A stretch of DNA of 64,000 nt from the NCBI GenBank assembly GCA_963718695.1, contig OY970371.1:682001-746000 (forward strand), in the 5' to 3' direction. The first letter of the stretch is position 1. Every line of letters starts with the position of its first letter. The position numbers and the translations under genes are program-made. Below the pieces are notes generated by a model. That model saw only the letters and a program-made list of their open reading frames with translations, did no database searches and was not told the origin of the DNA. This document shows, piece by piece, positions 21,474-30,161 of the stretch. Source of the stretch: Manganitrophus sp963718695. Lineage in GTDB: Bacteria; Nitrospirota; Nitrospiria; SBBL01; Manganitrophaceae.

Positions 21474-22541
21474 TTTCCTTCCTTTATGTCTGCCCCCAGG
21501 TCATCCATCAAGGAAGCGGTTGGTTTTACAGCGTCTACTTTAATCTCAAGTTGCTTTACAATTATTTCGCAGATTCGTGTATTCGTTTCCATCAACATCA
21601 CTGTCTCCTTTCGGTCCTAATATTGCCGTTTTTTGGTGGTCGATACACCTATTTGACAAGCCATAGGTAATTAATAAGAGAAAAATCATTGGAAACGGTC
21701 AGCACGAAATAATAGATACCTCTCGCGCTTCATCGACTTTCCACTGCTGTTTTGAATTGCACGCTAAGAAGTTCCCGGTGTGGGACAGTGTTTCTACTTT
21801 AGTTATGAGACGTAGCGTCGGGAATCTGGCTGCCGTAATATTTAGCCAAGACTCTACCGAATTCAGATATGATAAACCTGAATGAAGGAGTAGAAATGAA
21901 AACACGCAAATGTAACTGTCTCTCGTAAGGGTTTGTCTTCCATTCCTGAATGTATTTTGTATTAAGATTGAAAGAAAATTAAGGCAATATGGGTAGGCAA
22001 ACTGAGAAGTAATTTTTGGGGCGGTATGGATTTTCTGAGAACCTGCCGTCGGCATGACAGTCCTCCCCATAGCACCTCCCTGTGTGGGTTTTGAATCGGT
22101 GTGGAGAGGGCGGAAGTTCACGCCCCGTTGTGCCAACTTACAAGACCAAGTGATGATCCAAAAACAGAATTTCACAATATACCTATTTACGACAATGTCA
22201 ATGAAATTCTTCTTGTTTATAACCGGAGCGGTATTTTTAGACGATCTTTCAGTTATAGTCCCCAGGGGTGCTCACTGGGTTTTGACGGAGGATTCCGTCC
22301 TACTTAATGAAGTCAAAAAAAGACTTAACTATAGCATCTTAAGGTAAGTCTCGATTTAGGCTGAAAAATAGAAAGTCTTTCAGAAAAATAGACATCTTCA
22401 GCTTTATGGCATACTGAATAAGTATCAAACGACATTTTAAATTCCTCTGCGGGGGCAATTCCGGTTCTGAAGTCGAGTCCATTCCGAAAGGGTCATTTTT
22501 GAAAGCTCAGGCCATGGCCGCCCGATGTGGGAGAAGAGAAG
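21474..22541. other. Gene-poor A+T-rich intergenic stretch (about 1.07 kb)
   Basis: No convincing gene lies between the divergent 7-TM kinase and the GGDEF-EAL gene. Short open frames exist on both strands (21699-22175 minus, 22054-22347 plus), but they overlap each other, lack ribosome sites and resemble nothing I recognise. A G+C-richer island at about 22015-22145 stands out within A+T-rich sequence and may be an element relic. The stretch should hold promoters for both neighbours, but I could not place them confidently. Confidence 0.5.
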
Positions 22542-24329
22542 GTGAGTGATATCTCGGAAGACAGCGTCGCCGAAGCGTCGATCCGCCTCCTGGCGGATAA
22601 GGAAGCGCTGGAAAAAGAAATCGTGGAGCGGAAAAGGGTCGAGGCGGAATTAAAGCGCAGCCTCTCTTTGCTGAATGCCACACTCGAGGCCACTGCCGAC
22701 GGCATTCTTGTCGTGAATCAGCAGGATAAGATCACCTTATTCAATTCGAAGTTTACACAAATGTGGGATATTCCCGATTCTGTCTTTACTTCGGGAGACC
22801 CGGAGGAAGCAATCGCCTCTCTCCTGAGGCCGCTCAAGGATCCTGAAAACTTTTTGGCTAGCCTTAAAAGGCTCAACGAATCGGACTCGGAGAATCAGGG
22901 GGCCTTGGACTTTAAAGACGGAAAGGTGTTGGCATGGTACTCGAAGCCTCAACAGATCGGCGGGGAGCGGATCGGCCGGGTCTGGTGTTTTCACGATGTT
23001 ACGGAACGTAAAAAAGCGGAGGAGCGTCTCAACCACCTGGCCCATTTTGATCTCCTCACCAATCTGCCGAACCGCATCCTCTTCCGAGACCGCTTGGGGC
23101 TGGCCATTTCACGGGCACCCTGGCATAAGCGTGCGGTGGGCGTTCTTTTGCTTGACCTGGATCGATTCAAGGTGGTGAATGAGATGCTCGGACACGCCAC
23201 GGGAGATCTCTTGCTCAGGGCGGTTTCAGAGCGGCTTGCCGCTACGGTCAGAGAGGGAGACACCGTCGCGCGATTGGGGGACGACATGTTCGGCCTGATC
23301 CTGGACGATCTGGCCCAGCCGGCGGACAGCTTTCGAATCTCGCAGAAAATCCTCGATTCGTTGAGCAAACCAGTTGAATTAAAGGGGCAAGAGATCTTTG
23401 TTTCGGCCAGTATCGGGATTGCGATTTCTCCAAATGACGGAGATGAAATCGATTTGTTGATGAAACATGCGGATGCGGCGATGTATCGCGCCAAGGAGCA
23501 AGGCGGAAATAATTATCAACTCTGCTCTCCGGCAATGAATCAACACGCCACCCAACGACTTGCCTTGGAAAACAATCTCCGACGTGCGTTGGAGCGGGGG
23601 GAGTTCCTGCTCTATTATCAACCCAAGGTGGATCTCGTGACAGGGAAAATTGTGGGGATGGAAGCCTTGGTCCGATGGAAGTGTCCTGAGGTCGGGATGA
23701 TTTCTCCGGCCGAATTCATTCCCCTGGCGGAAGAGACCGGTCTGATCGTTCCGATAGGGGAATGGGTCTTGCGCACGGCCTGTACGCAGAATAAAGCCTG
23801 GCAGGAGCGCGGTCTTCCATCGATACGGATGGGAGTCAATCTTTCGGTCCGTCAGCTTCAAAGGCAAAATCTCATCGGGACCATTGCACATGTCCTCAAT
23901 GAGACCGGCCTTGATCCCGGTTATTTAGAATTGGAATTGACCGAAAGCATCATTATGAAGAGCAATGAAAGCACCATGGCCGAACTACGTGAGTTGAACC
24001 TGGGAGGGATCGAAATCTCGATCGATGATTTCGGCACGGGATACTCCTCGCTCAGTTATTTAAAGCGGCTCCCGATCGACACGCTGAAAATTGATAAGTC
24101 CTTTGTGCAGGATGTCACGACCGATCCGGATGATGCGGCCATTGTGGCGGCGATCATTACGATGGCCCACACCCTGAAGTTGAAGGTGGTGGCCGAGGCG
24201 GTGGAAACGGTCGAACAGTTGGCGTTTTTACGCTCGTTGAAATGCGATCAGATGCAAGGATATCTTTTTAGTAAGCCATTGCCGGCCGAGGAGATCACCC
24301 GGCTTTTGGTCGAAGGGAAGCATTTGTAA
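22542..24329 (+). CDS. PAS-GGDEF-EAL protein; probable c-di-GMP phosphodiesterase with degenerate GGDEF
   Basis: About 595 residues, no membrane segment. An N-terminal coiled coil (KEALEKEIVERKRVEAEL) leads to a PAS domain (about 45-160), a GGDEF domain (about 165-325) and an EAL domain (about 340-590). The diguanylate cyclase signature is replaced by GDDMF (about 246-250), so cyclase activity is doubtful. EAL motifs look intact: MEALVRW, LELTES, SIDDFGTGYSSLSYLKRL and VVAEAVET. The likely role is c-di-GMP hydrolysis, with the GGDEF domain possibly binding GTP. I chose GTG 22542, which has GGAGAA upstream; an in-frame GTG at 22527 lacks a ribosome site. It faces the block containing the PilZ-methyltransferase fusion, a possible c-di-GMP effector. 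Confidence 0.9.
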   Translation: MSDISEDSVAEASIRLLADKEALEKEIVERKRVEAELKRSLSLLNATLEATADGILVVNQQDKITLFNSKFTQMWDIPDSVFTSGDPEEAIASLLRPLKDPENFLASLKRLNESDSENQGALDFKDGKVLAWYSKPQQIGGERIGRVWCFHDVTERKKAEERLNHLAHFDLLTNLPNRILFRDRLGLAISRAPWHKRAVGVLLLDLDRFKVVNEMLGHATGDLLLRAVSERLAATVREGDTVARLGDDMFGLILDDLAQPADSFRISQKILDSLSKPVELKGQEIFVSASIGIAISPNDGDEIDLLMKHADAAMYRAKEQGGNNYQLCSPAMNQHATQRLALENNLRRALERGEFLLYYQPKVDLVTGKIVGMEALVRWKCPEVGMISPAEFIPLAEETGLIVPIGEWVLRTACTQNKAWQERGLPSIRMGVNLSVRQLQRQNLIGTIAHVLNETGLDPGYLELELTESIIMKSNESTMAELRELNLGGIEISIDDFGTGYSSLSYLKRLPIDTLKIDKSFVQDVTTDPDDAAIVAAIITMAHTLKLKVVAEAVETVEQLAFLRSLKCDQMQGYLFSKPLPAEEITRLLVEGKHL

Positions 24330-24424
24330 GTTGTCAGCCCCTCTTTGTTAAATCCCATCCTTACGCGCCGGCGACACCTTCAAAGATTCTTTTTTATCAA
24401 GATGTCTATCGGAATCCCAACGGA

Positions 24425-24835
24425 TTAGACCGAATGGTTGAAGACGTGTTTTAGTTTCTCCATTTTATTTTTTCTTTCGAGCAGCTTGGATATGTTCAGG
24501 ACCATCTCGGTGATGGTGAAAGGTTTCAATTCATATCCGCTGGCCCCCCTTCGGATGAGCTCAATCGCGTTTTTCAGCGTTCCGTGTCCGGTGATGATCA
24601 ATATTTCGATCTCTGGATGAGTTTCTTTGATCCGGCTGAGGACCTCTTCCCCTTGCATCCCCGGCATTTTTAAATCAAGCGTGACCAGATCAATTTTCTG
24701 CTTTTGTATGATCTCTAGCGCTTGAAGACCATTTTCGGCGATCTCAATGTTATAGAACGGTTTCAAGATTAACTTCAGCGACTCGCGCGGTCCACTCTCG
24801 TCATCGACAATAAGAATCGTATGTTTGGCTTCCAT
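24425..24835 (-). CDS. Single-domain response regulator (CheY-like)
   Basis: 136-residue receiver-only protein. It has the acidic pair in ILIVDDE, phospho-acceptor Asp in LVTLDLKMPGMQGEE, the switch Thr in IITGHG and Lys in ELKPFTI. A short charged C-terminal helix (KLLERKNKMEKLKHV) follows, with no output domain. The start at 24835 is supported by GAGGAGAA 6 nt upstream; an in-frame ATG at 24850 is less likely. It is convergent with the GGDEF-EAL gene. Probably a phospho-shuttle for one of the hybrid kinases; the partner cannot be told from sequence. Confidence 0.88.
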   Translation of the reverse strand: MEAKHTILIVDDESGPRESLKLILKPFYNIEIAENGLQALEIIQKQKIDLVTLDLKMPGMQGEEVLSRIKETHPEIEILIITGHGTLKNAIELIRRGASGYELKPFTITEMVLNISKLLERKNKMEKLKHVFNHSV

Positions 24836-25065
24836 CGAATTTCTCCTCATTCTCCAAGGCAGGATTTACAGCAAGAGATATGCCTGTTCGGTGTGAAGGA
24901 GATATTTCATTGAATGAGCGAATTTCATTGAAGAAAAATGAATAGAGAAGAAGGGGATCAAGTATCCCATCTAGGTTGGGGCTGGGTCTCGTGTACAGAA
25001 ATGTACGTTTGAAGTGCCGACGGACGGCGAGGTTTTAGAACTGCGCGGAGGAAGTATGGATTGTT

Positions 25066-25141
25066 TGGTGGAGCTGCGGGGGATCGAACCCCGGACCTCC
25101 TGATTGCGAACCAGGCGCTCTCCCAGCTGAGCTACAGCCCC
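25066..25141 (-). tRNA. tRNA-Ala (anticodon CGC)
   Basis: Read on the minus strand, 76 nt fold as a complete cloverleaf with encoded CCA. Acceptor GGGGCTG pairs with CAGCTCC and includes the alanine-identity G3:U70 wobble. The D arm is GCTCAGCTGGGAGAGC, the anticodon loop TTCGCAA gives CGC (reads GCG), and the T arm contains GGTTCGATCC. The discriminator base is A. Confidence 0.97.
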
Positions 25142-25190
25142 ATGGAGGGGATAAAAACAGACAAGAGATTATAGCATTTGACGGCAGTTG

Positions 25191-25673
25191 TCAATTGGAT
25201 CTTCGATAGGCAGGTCTTCTTACCCCTGTGTTCATGAACCACATCCCCAGATACTTGTTTAAGAAGTGTTGCCGCGATAAGAAGGAAAGAAAAGGGCGCT
25301 TGCGAAGTCCCATTTGAGAAATCTGAGACCAAATGCCGGAGTGCTCCGGATTTAGTTTCAGCCCTTTTCGGAAAATCGCAAGGGCCTTTTTCTTGTCTCC
25401 CGTCTTTAAATAGATCAGACCGAGATTATAATAAAAGCCGGCTTGAAATTCATCCATTGAAATCGCCCGCTGGCAATAGGTGATGCCGCTCATAATGTTA
25501 TTGCGCGCCATCGCGAAACTGAGCCCGAGTGCGGAAAACAGAACAGGCGGGACATTCTCTTCCGGACGGTCTGAAAAGCGTTTCTGACTCTCAAGTAAAG
25601 TGTTTAGAGCCGAATCCCAGTTTTTTTCGCGCACGTAGGCGAGACCTAGCTCGAGATATTCTTCTCCAGTCAT
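25191..25673 (-). CDS. TPR-repeat protein
   Basis: 160 residues with no signal peptide. TPR-type helical pairs are visible: YLELGLAYVREKNWDSALNT, then a middle pair, then FYYNLGLIYLKTGDKKKALA with KLNPEHSGIW. The C-terminus is basic (GLRKRPFLSFLSRQ). Such proteins act as cytoplasmic protein-protein scaffolds; no specific partner is apparent. The ATG at 25673 has GGAG 7 nt upstream. It stands alone between tRNA-Ala and the purMN operon. Confidence 0.75.
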   Translation of the reverse strand: MTGEEYLELGLAYVREKNWDSALNTLLESQKRFSDRPEENVPPVLFSALGLSFAMARNNIMSGITYCQRAISMDEFQAGFYYNLGLIYLKTGDKKKALAIFRKGLKLNPEHSGIWSQISQMGLRKRPFLSFLSRQHFLNKYLGMWFMNTGVRRPAYRRSN

Positions 25674-25784
25674 CTTATTTCTCCATGGTTCTTAATGTCC
25701 CATGTATTACAACGCATTAAAAGCGGAGCCGTTTCCTCATCGGTTTTCTACAAGCGTGAGGATTGAACCCCGGGTGGAAGAGAA

Positions 25785-26384
25785 TCAATTCAACTCATCG
25801 ATCAAGATGGCGGTTCCAACGGCGGAGAGGAGGAGAGAGCGTGGATCGATTCGATGAAAGTTGAAAGAGGTCCCCACCACGGCATTGGCGCCGAACAGAG
25901 CCGCCTCCCCCCGAAGATCGCGAAGTGCAAGCAAGACCCCCGTCTTAAGATGGCTTCGATAAGAGGTATTGGTTGAGTAAACCGTTTTTTCCGGGATGGC
26001 GCTGATCTGGTCCTCCAACTCGATAATGATATTGGCATTGATCAGGCCAAAGTAGTTTCTGACTTTTCTCCCCTCGATCTTTTGTGTCGTGGTGATCAAG
26101 ATCTTGTGGGCCCCCTCTTCGTGCCGCGGACGTCGTTCCGGCTCGACGACACGGATCGGTTCCCTCCGACTTGTTTTGCGCTCCTCTTTCTCCGTCTGCT
26201 CCGGGGAAGAGAGCTCTTCTTCCTGTTTTTCCCTCTCTTCCTTTCCCGCTCTTTTGGCGGAGGCTGCCGGGGGAGCGGGTGCGGGGCTGTTCGGCGGCGT
26301 CTCTTTTAAACCGGGGAGCGTCATTTGACACTGGATGCAACGGCCGGCCTCACGTTGTTCACAACCGCAATTGGGACAGATCAT
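25785..26384 (-). CDS. Zinc-ribbon protein with C-terminal YbjQ-like (heavy-metal-binding fold) domain
   Basis: 199 residues. The N-terminus is a zinc ribbon (ICPNCG then CIQCQ). A low-complexity acidic/basic linker rich in Glu, Lys and Pro follows. The C-terminal domain (about 100-199) has the YbjQ/UPF0145-like order: KVRNYFGLINANIII, then ALRDLRGEAALFGANAVVG and the final strand. YbjQ proteins form pentamers of unknown function. Its ATG overlaps the TGA of purN (ATGA), so the two are translationally coupled. Confidence 0.7.
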   Translation of the reverse strand: MICPNCGCEQREAGRCIQCQMTLPGLKETPPNSPAPAPPAASAKRAGKEEREKQEEELSSPEQTEKEERKTSRREPIRVVEPERRPRHEEGAHKILITTTQKIEGRKVRNYFGLINANIIIELEDQISAIPEKTVYSTNTSYRSHLKTGVLLALRDLRGEAALFGANAVVGTSFNFHRIDPRSLLLSAVGTAILIDELN

Positions 26385-27053
26385 CGGGCGCTCCTGATGG
26401 AAGCACCTTCATGGATGAGAACCTTTCTTCCCTCCACCTTCAATTTTCCTTCGGCGTAGAGTTGAAGAACCTGCGGGAGCAGACGGTGCTCTTCCACCAA
26501 AATCCGTTCCGACAGCTGGTCTTCGGTGTCGCCCTCAAAGACGGGAACGGACGCTTGCGCGATGATCGGGCCATGGTCCATTTCTTCGTCGACAAAGTGG
26601 AGGGTGCACCCGCTCACGCGAACCCCATATTCCAGCGCCTGTCGATGCGCACGCATTCCGGGAAAAGCGGGGAGAAGGCTGGGGTGAGTGTTGATGATCC
26701 GATCACGATAGGGCTGAATCAGCGTCGGTGTTACCAGGCGCATGTAGCCGGCCAGCACGACCAGCTCGAACGTCATATTCCTTTAATCGCTGAAGAATGG
26801 CGGCGTCATATTCTTCTCGACTCTGGTAGTGAGCGGGGTCCAGGAAGAGAGCCGGGACCTGATATCGCGCCGCGCGTTCCAGCGCTTGAGCTTCTTTCTT
26901 GTTGCTGACCACCACCGCCACACGCGCGGAGAGTCCCCCGCCCTCGATTGCTTCGAGAATCGATTGAAGGTTGCTCCCCCGGCCGGAGGCGAGGACGCCC
27001 AGGCGGAGGGTCGATTCTCGAGATCTGCCGGAAGGTCGTTCTTCCCTAGGCAT
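26381..27053 (-). pseudogene. purN: Phosphoribosylglycinamide formyltransferase, frameshifted
   Basis: PurN transfers a formyl group to GAR in purine synthesis. Frame 1 from ATG 27053 encodes LGVLASGRGSNLQSILEAIE, the folate/GAR-binding start, down to LQRLKEYDV. It then goes out of frame. Frame 2 carries the rest: LVVLAGYMRLVTPTLI, the catalytic region INTHPSLLPAFPG and GCTLHFVDEEMDHGPII. Removing one base at the AA of 26769-26770 restores a continuous DVELVVLAGYM reading. Everything else looks intact, including the ATGA coupling to the next gene and the 8-bp overlap with purM. A sequencing or assembly error is at least as likely as a true loss. Confidence 0.85.
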
Positions 27054-28077
27054 AGATCACCGTTCCATCTCCCTTGATGATCTCGCCGATCACGTAAGCT
27101 TCCTGCCGGAGTCGCTTTAGAAGGGAGCGTGTTTGGGAGAGCGCTTTCGGTGAGATGACCAGGATCATTCCGATTCCCATGTTGAAATCGGTATACATTT
27201 CTTCGGTGTCGACCGCTCCCATTTTTTGGAGGGTCTTAAATATAAAAGGGACTTCCCATCGGTCGCGCCGCACCTGGGCCGCGCAACCGGGCGGAAGGAC
27301 GCGGGGGAGATTTTCGGTGATGCCTCCTCCGGTAATGTGGGCGGCCCCTTTAATTTGGACTTTCTCCTGAAGCTTCGAGAGGGTCTTTACGTAAATCACG
27401 GTTGGGGTCAGCAGGATCTCTCCGACCGATTTCGATTGCCCGGGAAAGTGGTCCTTCACCGTGAGCCCCATTTTCTCGAAAACGATTTTCCGAACCAGAG
27501 AGAAGCCGTTGCTGTGCAGGCCCGAGGAGGCCAGACCGATCAAGAGATCTCCCGGCCGGATTTTCTTTCCATCGATGATCTTCTTTTTGTCCACCACCCC
27601 CACGGCGAAACCGGCCAGATCGTATTCTCCTGCAGGGTAAAAGGAGGGCATCTCCGCCGTCTCGCCGCCGATCAAGGCGCAGCCGGCCTGCCGGCATCCC
27701 TCTACAATTCCTTTCATGACTTCCACCGCCTTCTCCGGAAAAAGCTTTCCTGTGGCAAAGTAATCCAAGAAGAAGAGCGGTTCGGCGCCGGTCACGATGA
27801 CGTCATTGACGCACATCGCGACGAGGTCAATGCCGACCGTATCGTGACGGTCGGTCATAAAGGCGATTTTAAGCTTTGTCCCAACCCCATCCGTGCCGGA
27901 GACCAGGACCGGTTCCTTAAACTTTTTCGCGCCCAGGGCGAATAGACCGGAGAACCCTCCTAAATCGGTGAGAACTTCGGGCCGATGCGTCGACCGGACC
28001 ATGGAAGTAATCTTTTGGACAAAAAGATCACCTGCTTCAATATCAACCCCTGCATTTTTATAGGTCAAGCGCGCCAT
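27046..28077 (-). CDS. purM: Phosphoribosylformylglycinamidine cyclo-ligase (AIR synthetase)
   Basis: 343 residues, normal length. It converts FGAM to AIR using ATP in the purine pathway. Motifs seen are the N-terminal LTYKNAGVDIEAGD, the conserved LVSGTDGVGTKLKIAF, the IGIDLVAMCVNDVIVTGAEP loop, ALIGGETAEMPSFY and AHITGGGITENLPR. It is first in the minus-strand purM-purN-zinc-ribbon operon, overlaps purN by 8 nt, and has a good sigma70-type promoter about 70 bp upstream. Confidence 0.97.
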   Translation of the reverse strand: MARLTYKNAGVDIEAGDLFVQKITSMVRSTHRPEVLTDLGGFSGLFALGAKKFKEPVLVSGTDGVGTKLKIAFMTDRHDTVGIDLVAMCVNDVIVTGAEPLFFLDYFATGKLFPEKAVEVMKGIVEGCRQAGCALIGGETAEMPSFYPAGEYDLAGFAVGVVDKKKIIDGKKIRPGDLLIGLASSGLHSNGFSLVRKIVFEKMGLTVKDHFPGQSKSVGEILLTPTVIYVKTLSKLQEKVQIKGAAHITGGGITENLPRVLPPGCAAQVRRDRWEVPFIFKTLQKMGAVDTEEMYTDFNMGIGMILVISPKALSQTRSLLKRLRQEAYVIGEIIKGDGTVIYA

Positions 28078-28146
28078 TGTTTACTCATAAGAAGTGGGTT
28101 CTCGCTGTGATATTCACGATGAAGGTGACTCATAAAAGTGATTTGT

Positions 28147-28175
28147 ATCATACCGCAAGATCTGGAAAAGGTCAA
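28147..28175 (-). promoter_or_regulatory. Sigma70-type promoter of purMN
   Basis: Minus strand: TTGACC (28175-28170), a 17-nt spacer, then TATGAT (28152-28147), about 70 bp before the purM start. Both boxes match 5 of 6 consensus positions. Confidence 0.75.
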
Positions 28176-28274
28176 TTTAGGGGCCTCCTTTATCTGCCAA
28201 ATCGGGCAGAACAAGAAGGAGTATAAGAGGTCCTTCTCCTGCCGGAAAGAAAGACTCCAGAAAATACATAATTC

Positions 28275-28303
28275 TTGACAAACATTTTCTACGGGCTTAA
28301 TAT
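28275..28303 (+). promoter_or_regulatory. Sigma70-type promoter, plus strand
   Basis: Consensus TTGACA (28275-28280), a 17-nt spacer, then TAATAT (28298-28303). It predicts transcription from about 28310, only a few nucleotides before an ATG at 28318, and reading toward the PhcB-like operon. Confidence 0.6.
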
Positions 28304-28317
28304 TTTCTACAAATCTG

Positions 28318-28590
28318 ATGGAGGGAGTTTCGTTGGCGGTTACCGGAAACCGTAAAGATCGCCCGGCCCCACGCTTGTATCTTCTTCGTCGCGCCCTCCG
28401 CTTTTATCAAGAGGCTGTCTTTCTATTTGCTCCTTCCCTTCCAGCGAAGACGTTTGCTCCCCCTCTCTGTTACTTCTTTCCACCCTCCGTTATAGGAAAT
28501 CGAGAGATCAAAACGATTGTTTTTCCCAAAAGAATCGGTTATTCTGACCGAGTCTATCCAAATTATATCTCTCTGTTCTATTTAAGATGA
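28318..28590 (+). CDS. Doubtful small ORF, 90 residues, no recognised family
   Basis: Opens 15 nt after a good -10 box, so any transcript would be nearly leaderless, with no ribosome site. The product is basic at the N-terminus (RKDRPAPRLYLLRRALRF) and contains several aromatic-hydrophobic stretches. I recognise no family. It may simply be part of a leader or small RNA; it is listed because its promoter is well formed. Confidence 0.25.
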   Translation: MEGVSLAVTGNRKDRPAPRLYLLRRALRFYQEAVFLFAPSLPAKTFAPPLCYFFPPSVIGNREIKTIVFPKRIGYSDRVYPNYISLFYLR

Positions 28591-28787
28591 ACCATTGATA
28601 AAGAACTGTTCCCAAACGGCGGTTTTGGCCGACAGCCTTGTTATCGAAAAGGCCTGTTGTTGATCTTCATGGAACCTTTCTAAAGTGCTGGATAAGGGTA
28701 AGAAGATTAGCAGAGAGGTCAGAGTGATCTACAGAATGTTGAGAAATGCGATAAAGTACTCCCTATGAAGATATGCGAAGGGTGTCG

Positions 28788-28937
28788 ATGGCTGCAAGAG
28801 AATTGAAGATCAAGCGGTCAGGAAAAAAATCCAGACGGTTGGAAAGTTTTTCTCGAATCCTCCGGTTTGGAGTGATCCGAAAGGTTCAGACGCTGATTGG
28901 ATTCACGGCCGCCTCAGCAACCGTTGAGAGTCAATAG
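28788..28937 (+). CDS. Candidate basic small protein upstream of the PhcB-like gene
   Basis: 49 residues from ATG 28788 with AAGGG 5 nt upstream; an in-frame ATG at 28773 would add five residues. It starts MAARELKIKRSGKKSRRLE, strongly basic, and then has a hydrophobic-amphipathic segment. It ends 19 bp before the methyltransferase start. No family is recognised; chance cannot be excluded at this length. Confidence 0.3.
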   Translation: MAARELKIKRSGKKSRRLESFSRILRFGVIRKVQTLIGFTAASATVESQ

Positions 28938-28955
28938 AGAAAGTTTGGGGAGTAC

Positions 28956-30161
28956 ATGATGGAAAAAGAAACATTCTCTGGGGTATCGCTGCCCGGGCAA
29001 AATAAAAAAGAGATCCATCGAAGTCCTGCGGAGGGCAGGAGCGCTCTTCGACAGGTCTCTCCTCTGTTTGAAATCCTGGTCTCTGATCTTCAGCACTTTC
29101 TTTCTCAATTGAAGGAGAAACTCGATACGGAGGAATCCAGGATTCGCTCTGAGATGGAGGAAGAGCACCGCTTGTTACTCGAGTCGGAAAGCCTTCATCA
29201 GGCTGAGGGCATTTTGGTCGAAAACGTGGATCGCTTTATCTCGAGAATGGATAAGTTGGTGAGGCATCTGACCCCTGAGGAACACCGTCTTTATCGAGAT
29301 CATTTTCAGAAGCATCTTCATCCCTTCTTGCTCCTTTCTCCGTTTGTGAAGAGGGCCTATTCAAAGCCGTTGGGATATCCGGGTGATTATGAAATGATGC
29401 GGATGCTCTATGAAGACCACGACCAAGGAGAAACCCTCTTCGGCCGTCTCATCAACCGGTATTGTTCCCAGCTTTCTCCGGCCAGATCGGTGATGGGCCG
29501 GGTCCCTTATATGGTGGGTAAAATAAACCGTATGCTCGGTCGGGCCTCCGGAAATCGGGAAACGGTCTCGATGATGAGCATCGGTTCCGGACCGGCCAAA
29601 GAGATCCAGGAACTCATTCGAAGCAACCCGAAGAGCGATCGATGCCACCTCACCATGATCGACACCGAGTGGGAAGCCCTTCAGCATTGTCGTGGAAAGA
29701 TCGATGTATTAAAGAGGGTAACGCAGAGCCGCATCCAGGTCAGTTATGTCAATAAATCGATCCATCAATTGATCCACCATCCCCACACCTTTGATCTTCT
29801 GGTCGGGCAGGATTTGATTTATGTGATGGGCCTCTTCGACTATCTTCCCTTTCATATCGCAAAGCATTTGATTCAGAAGTTGTACGGCTTACTTTCCGAA
29901 GAGGGTGAGTTGATCATCGGAAATCTCGATGTCTCGAATGAGGCCCGGTATTTCATGGAATATGGCGCGGAGTGGTACGTCCTCTACCGAACACCCCAAG
30001 CGCTCGTCCAGATGGTGGAGGGGATTTCTCCCGTCCAGGTTTTTGTCGAGACGGATGAAGAGGGCACACAGCTTTATTTGACCGTTCGAAAAGGGAAAAG
30101 GCCGAAGGGAAGCCTGAGCTACCCGCCTGAGGTCGAAACGGTTTTCTATGGAAAACAGTAA
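28956..30161 (+). CDS. PhcB-like class I SAM-dependent methyltransferase (putative fatty-acid methyl ester signal synthase)
   Basis: 401 residues, soluble. A helical N-terminal half (SEMEEEHRLLLESESLHQAE) is followed by the signature AYSKPLGYPGDYEMMRMLY near 135-155. A class I methyltransferase fold comes next, with motif I MMSIGSGPAKEIQEL near 208 and later DLLVGQDLIYVMGLFDYLP. The signature and order match the C-terminal part of the PilZ fusion at 15556-17502. I recall this type as PhcB-like (3-hydroxy fatty acid methyl ester synthesis in Ralstonia), but the substrate here is inferred. GGGGAG lies 5 nt before the ATG. Its 3' end overlaps the next kinase gene by 14 nt, and a response regulator follows, as in phcB-phcS-phcR. 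Confidence 0.7.
   Translation: MMEKETFSGVSLPGQNKKEIHRSPAEGRSALRQVSPLFEILVSDLQHFLSQLKEKLDTEESRIRSEMEEEHRLLLESESLHQAEGILVENVDRFISRMDKLVRHLTPEEHRLYRDHFQKHLHPFLLLSPFVKRAYSKPLGYPGDYEMMRMLYEDHDQGETLFGRLINRYCSQLSPARSVMGRVPYMVGKINRMLGRASGNRETVSMMSIGSGPAKEIQELIRSNPKSDRCHLTMIDTEWEALQHCRGKIDVLKRVTQSRIQVSYVNKSIHQLIHHPHTFDLLVGQDLIYVMGLFDYLPFHIAKHLIQKLYGLLSEEGELIIGNLDVSNEARYFMEYGAEWYVLYRTPQALVQMVEGISPVQVFVETDEEGTQLYLTVRKGKRPKGSLSYPPEVETVFYGKQ

Larger units (their letters stand above)
28078..28955. other. Divergent intergenic region (878 bp) with two promoters and two doubtful small ORFs
   Basis: It separates purM (minus) from the PhcB-like operon (plus). It holds the purM promoter, a plus-strand promoter at 28275-28303, an open frame of 90 codons at 28318-28590, and a basic small ORF near 28788-28937. 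From 28591 to 28772 I see nothing further. The distance from the plus promoter to the methyltransferase start is about 650 nt, enough for a long leader or small RNA. Confidence 0.5.

Noticed and set aside
21699..22175. 158-codon minus-strand frame in the gap upstream of the 7-TM kinase
   Set aside because: No ribosome site, no recognised family, overlapped by open frames on the other strand and spanning a composition change.
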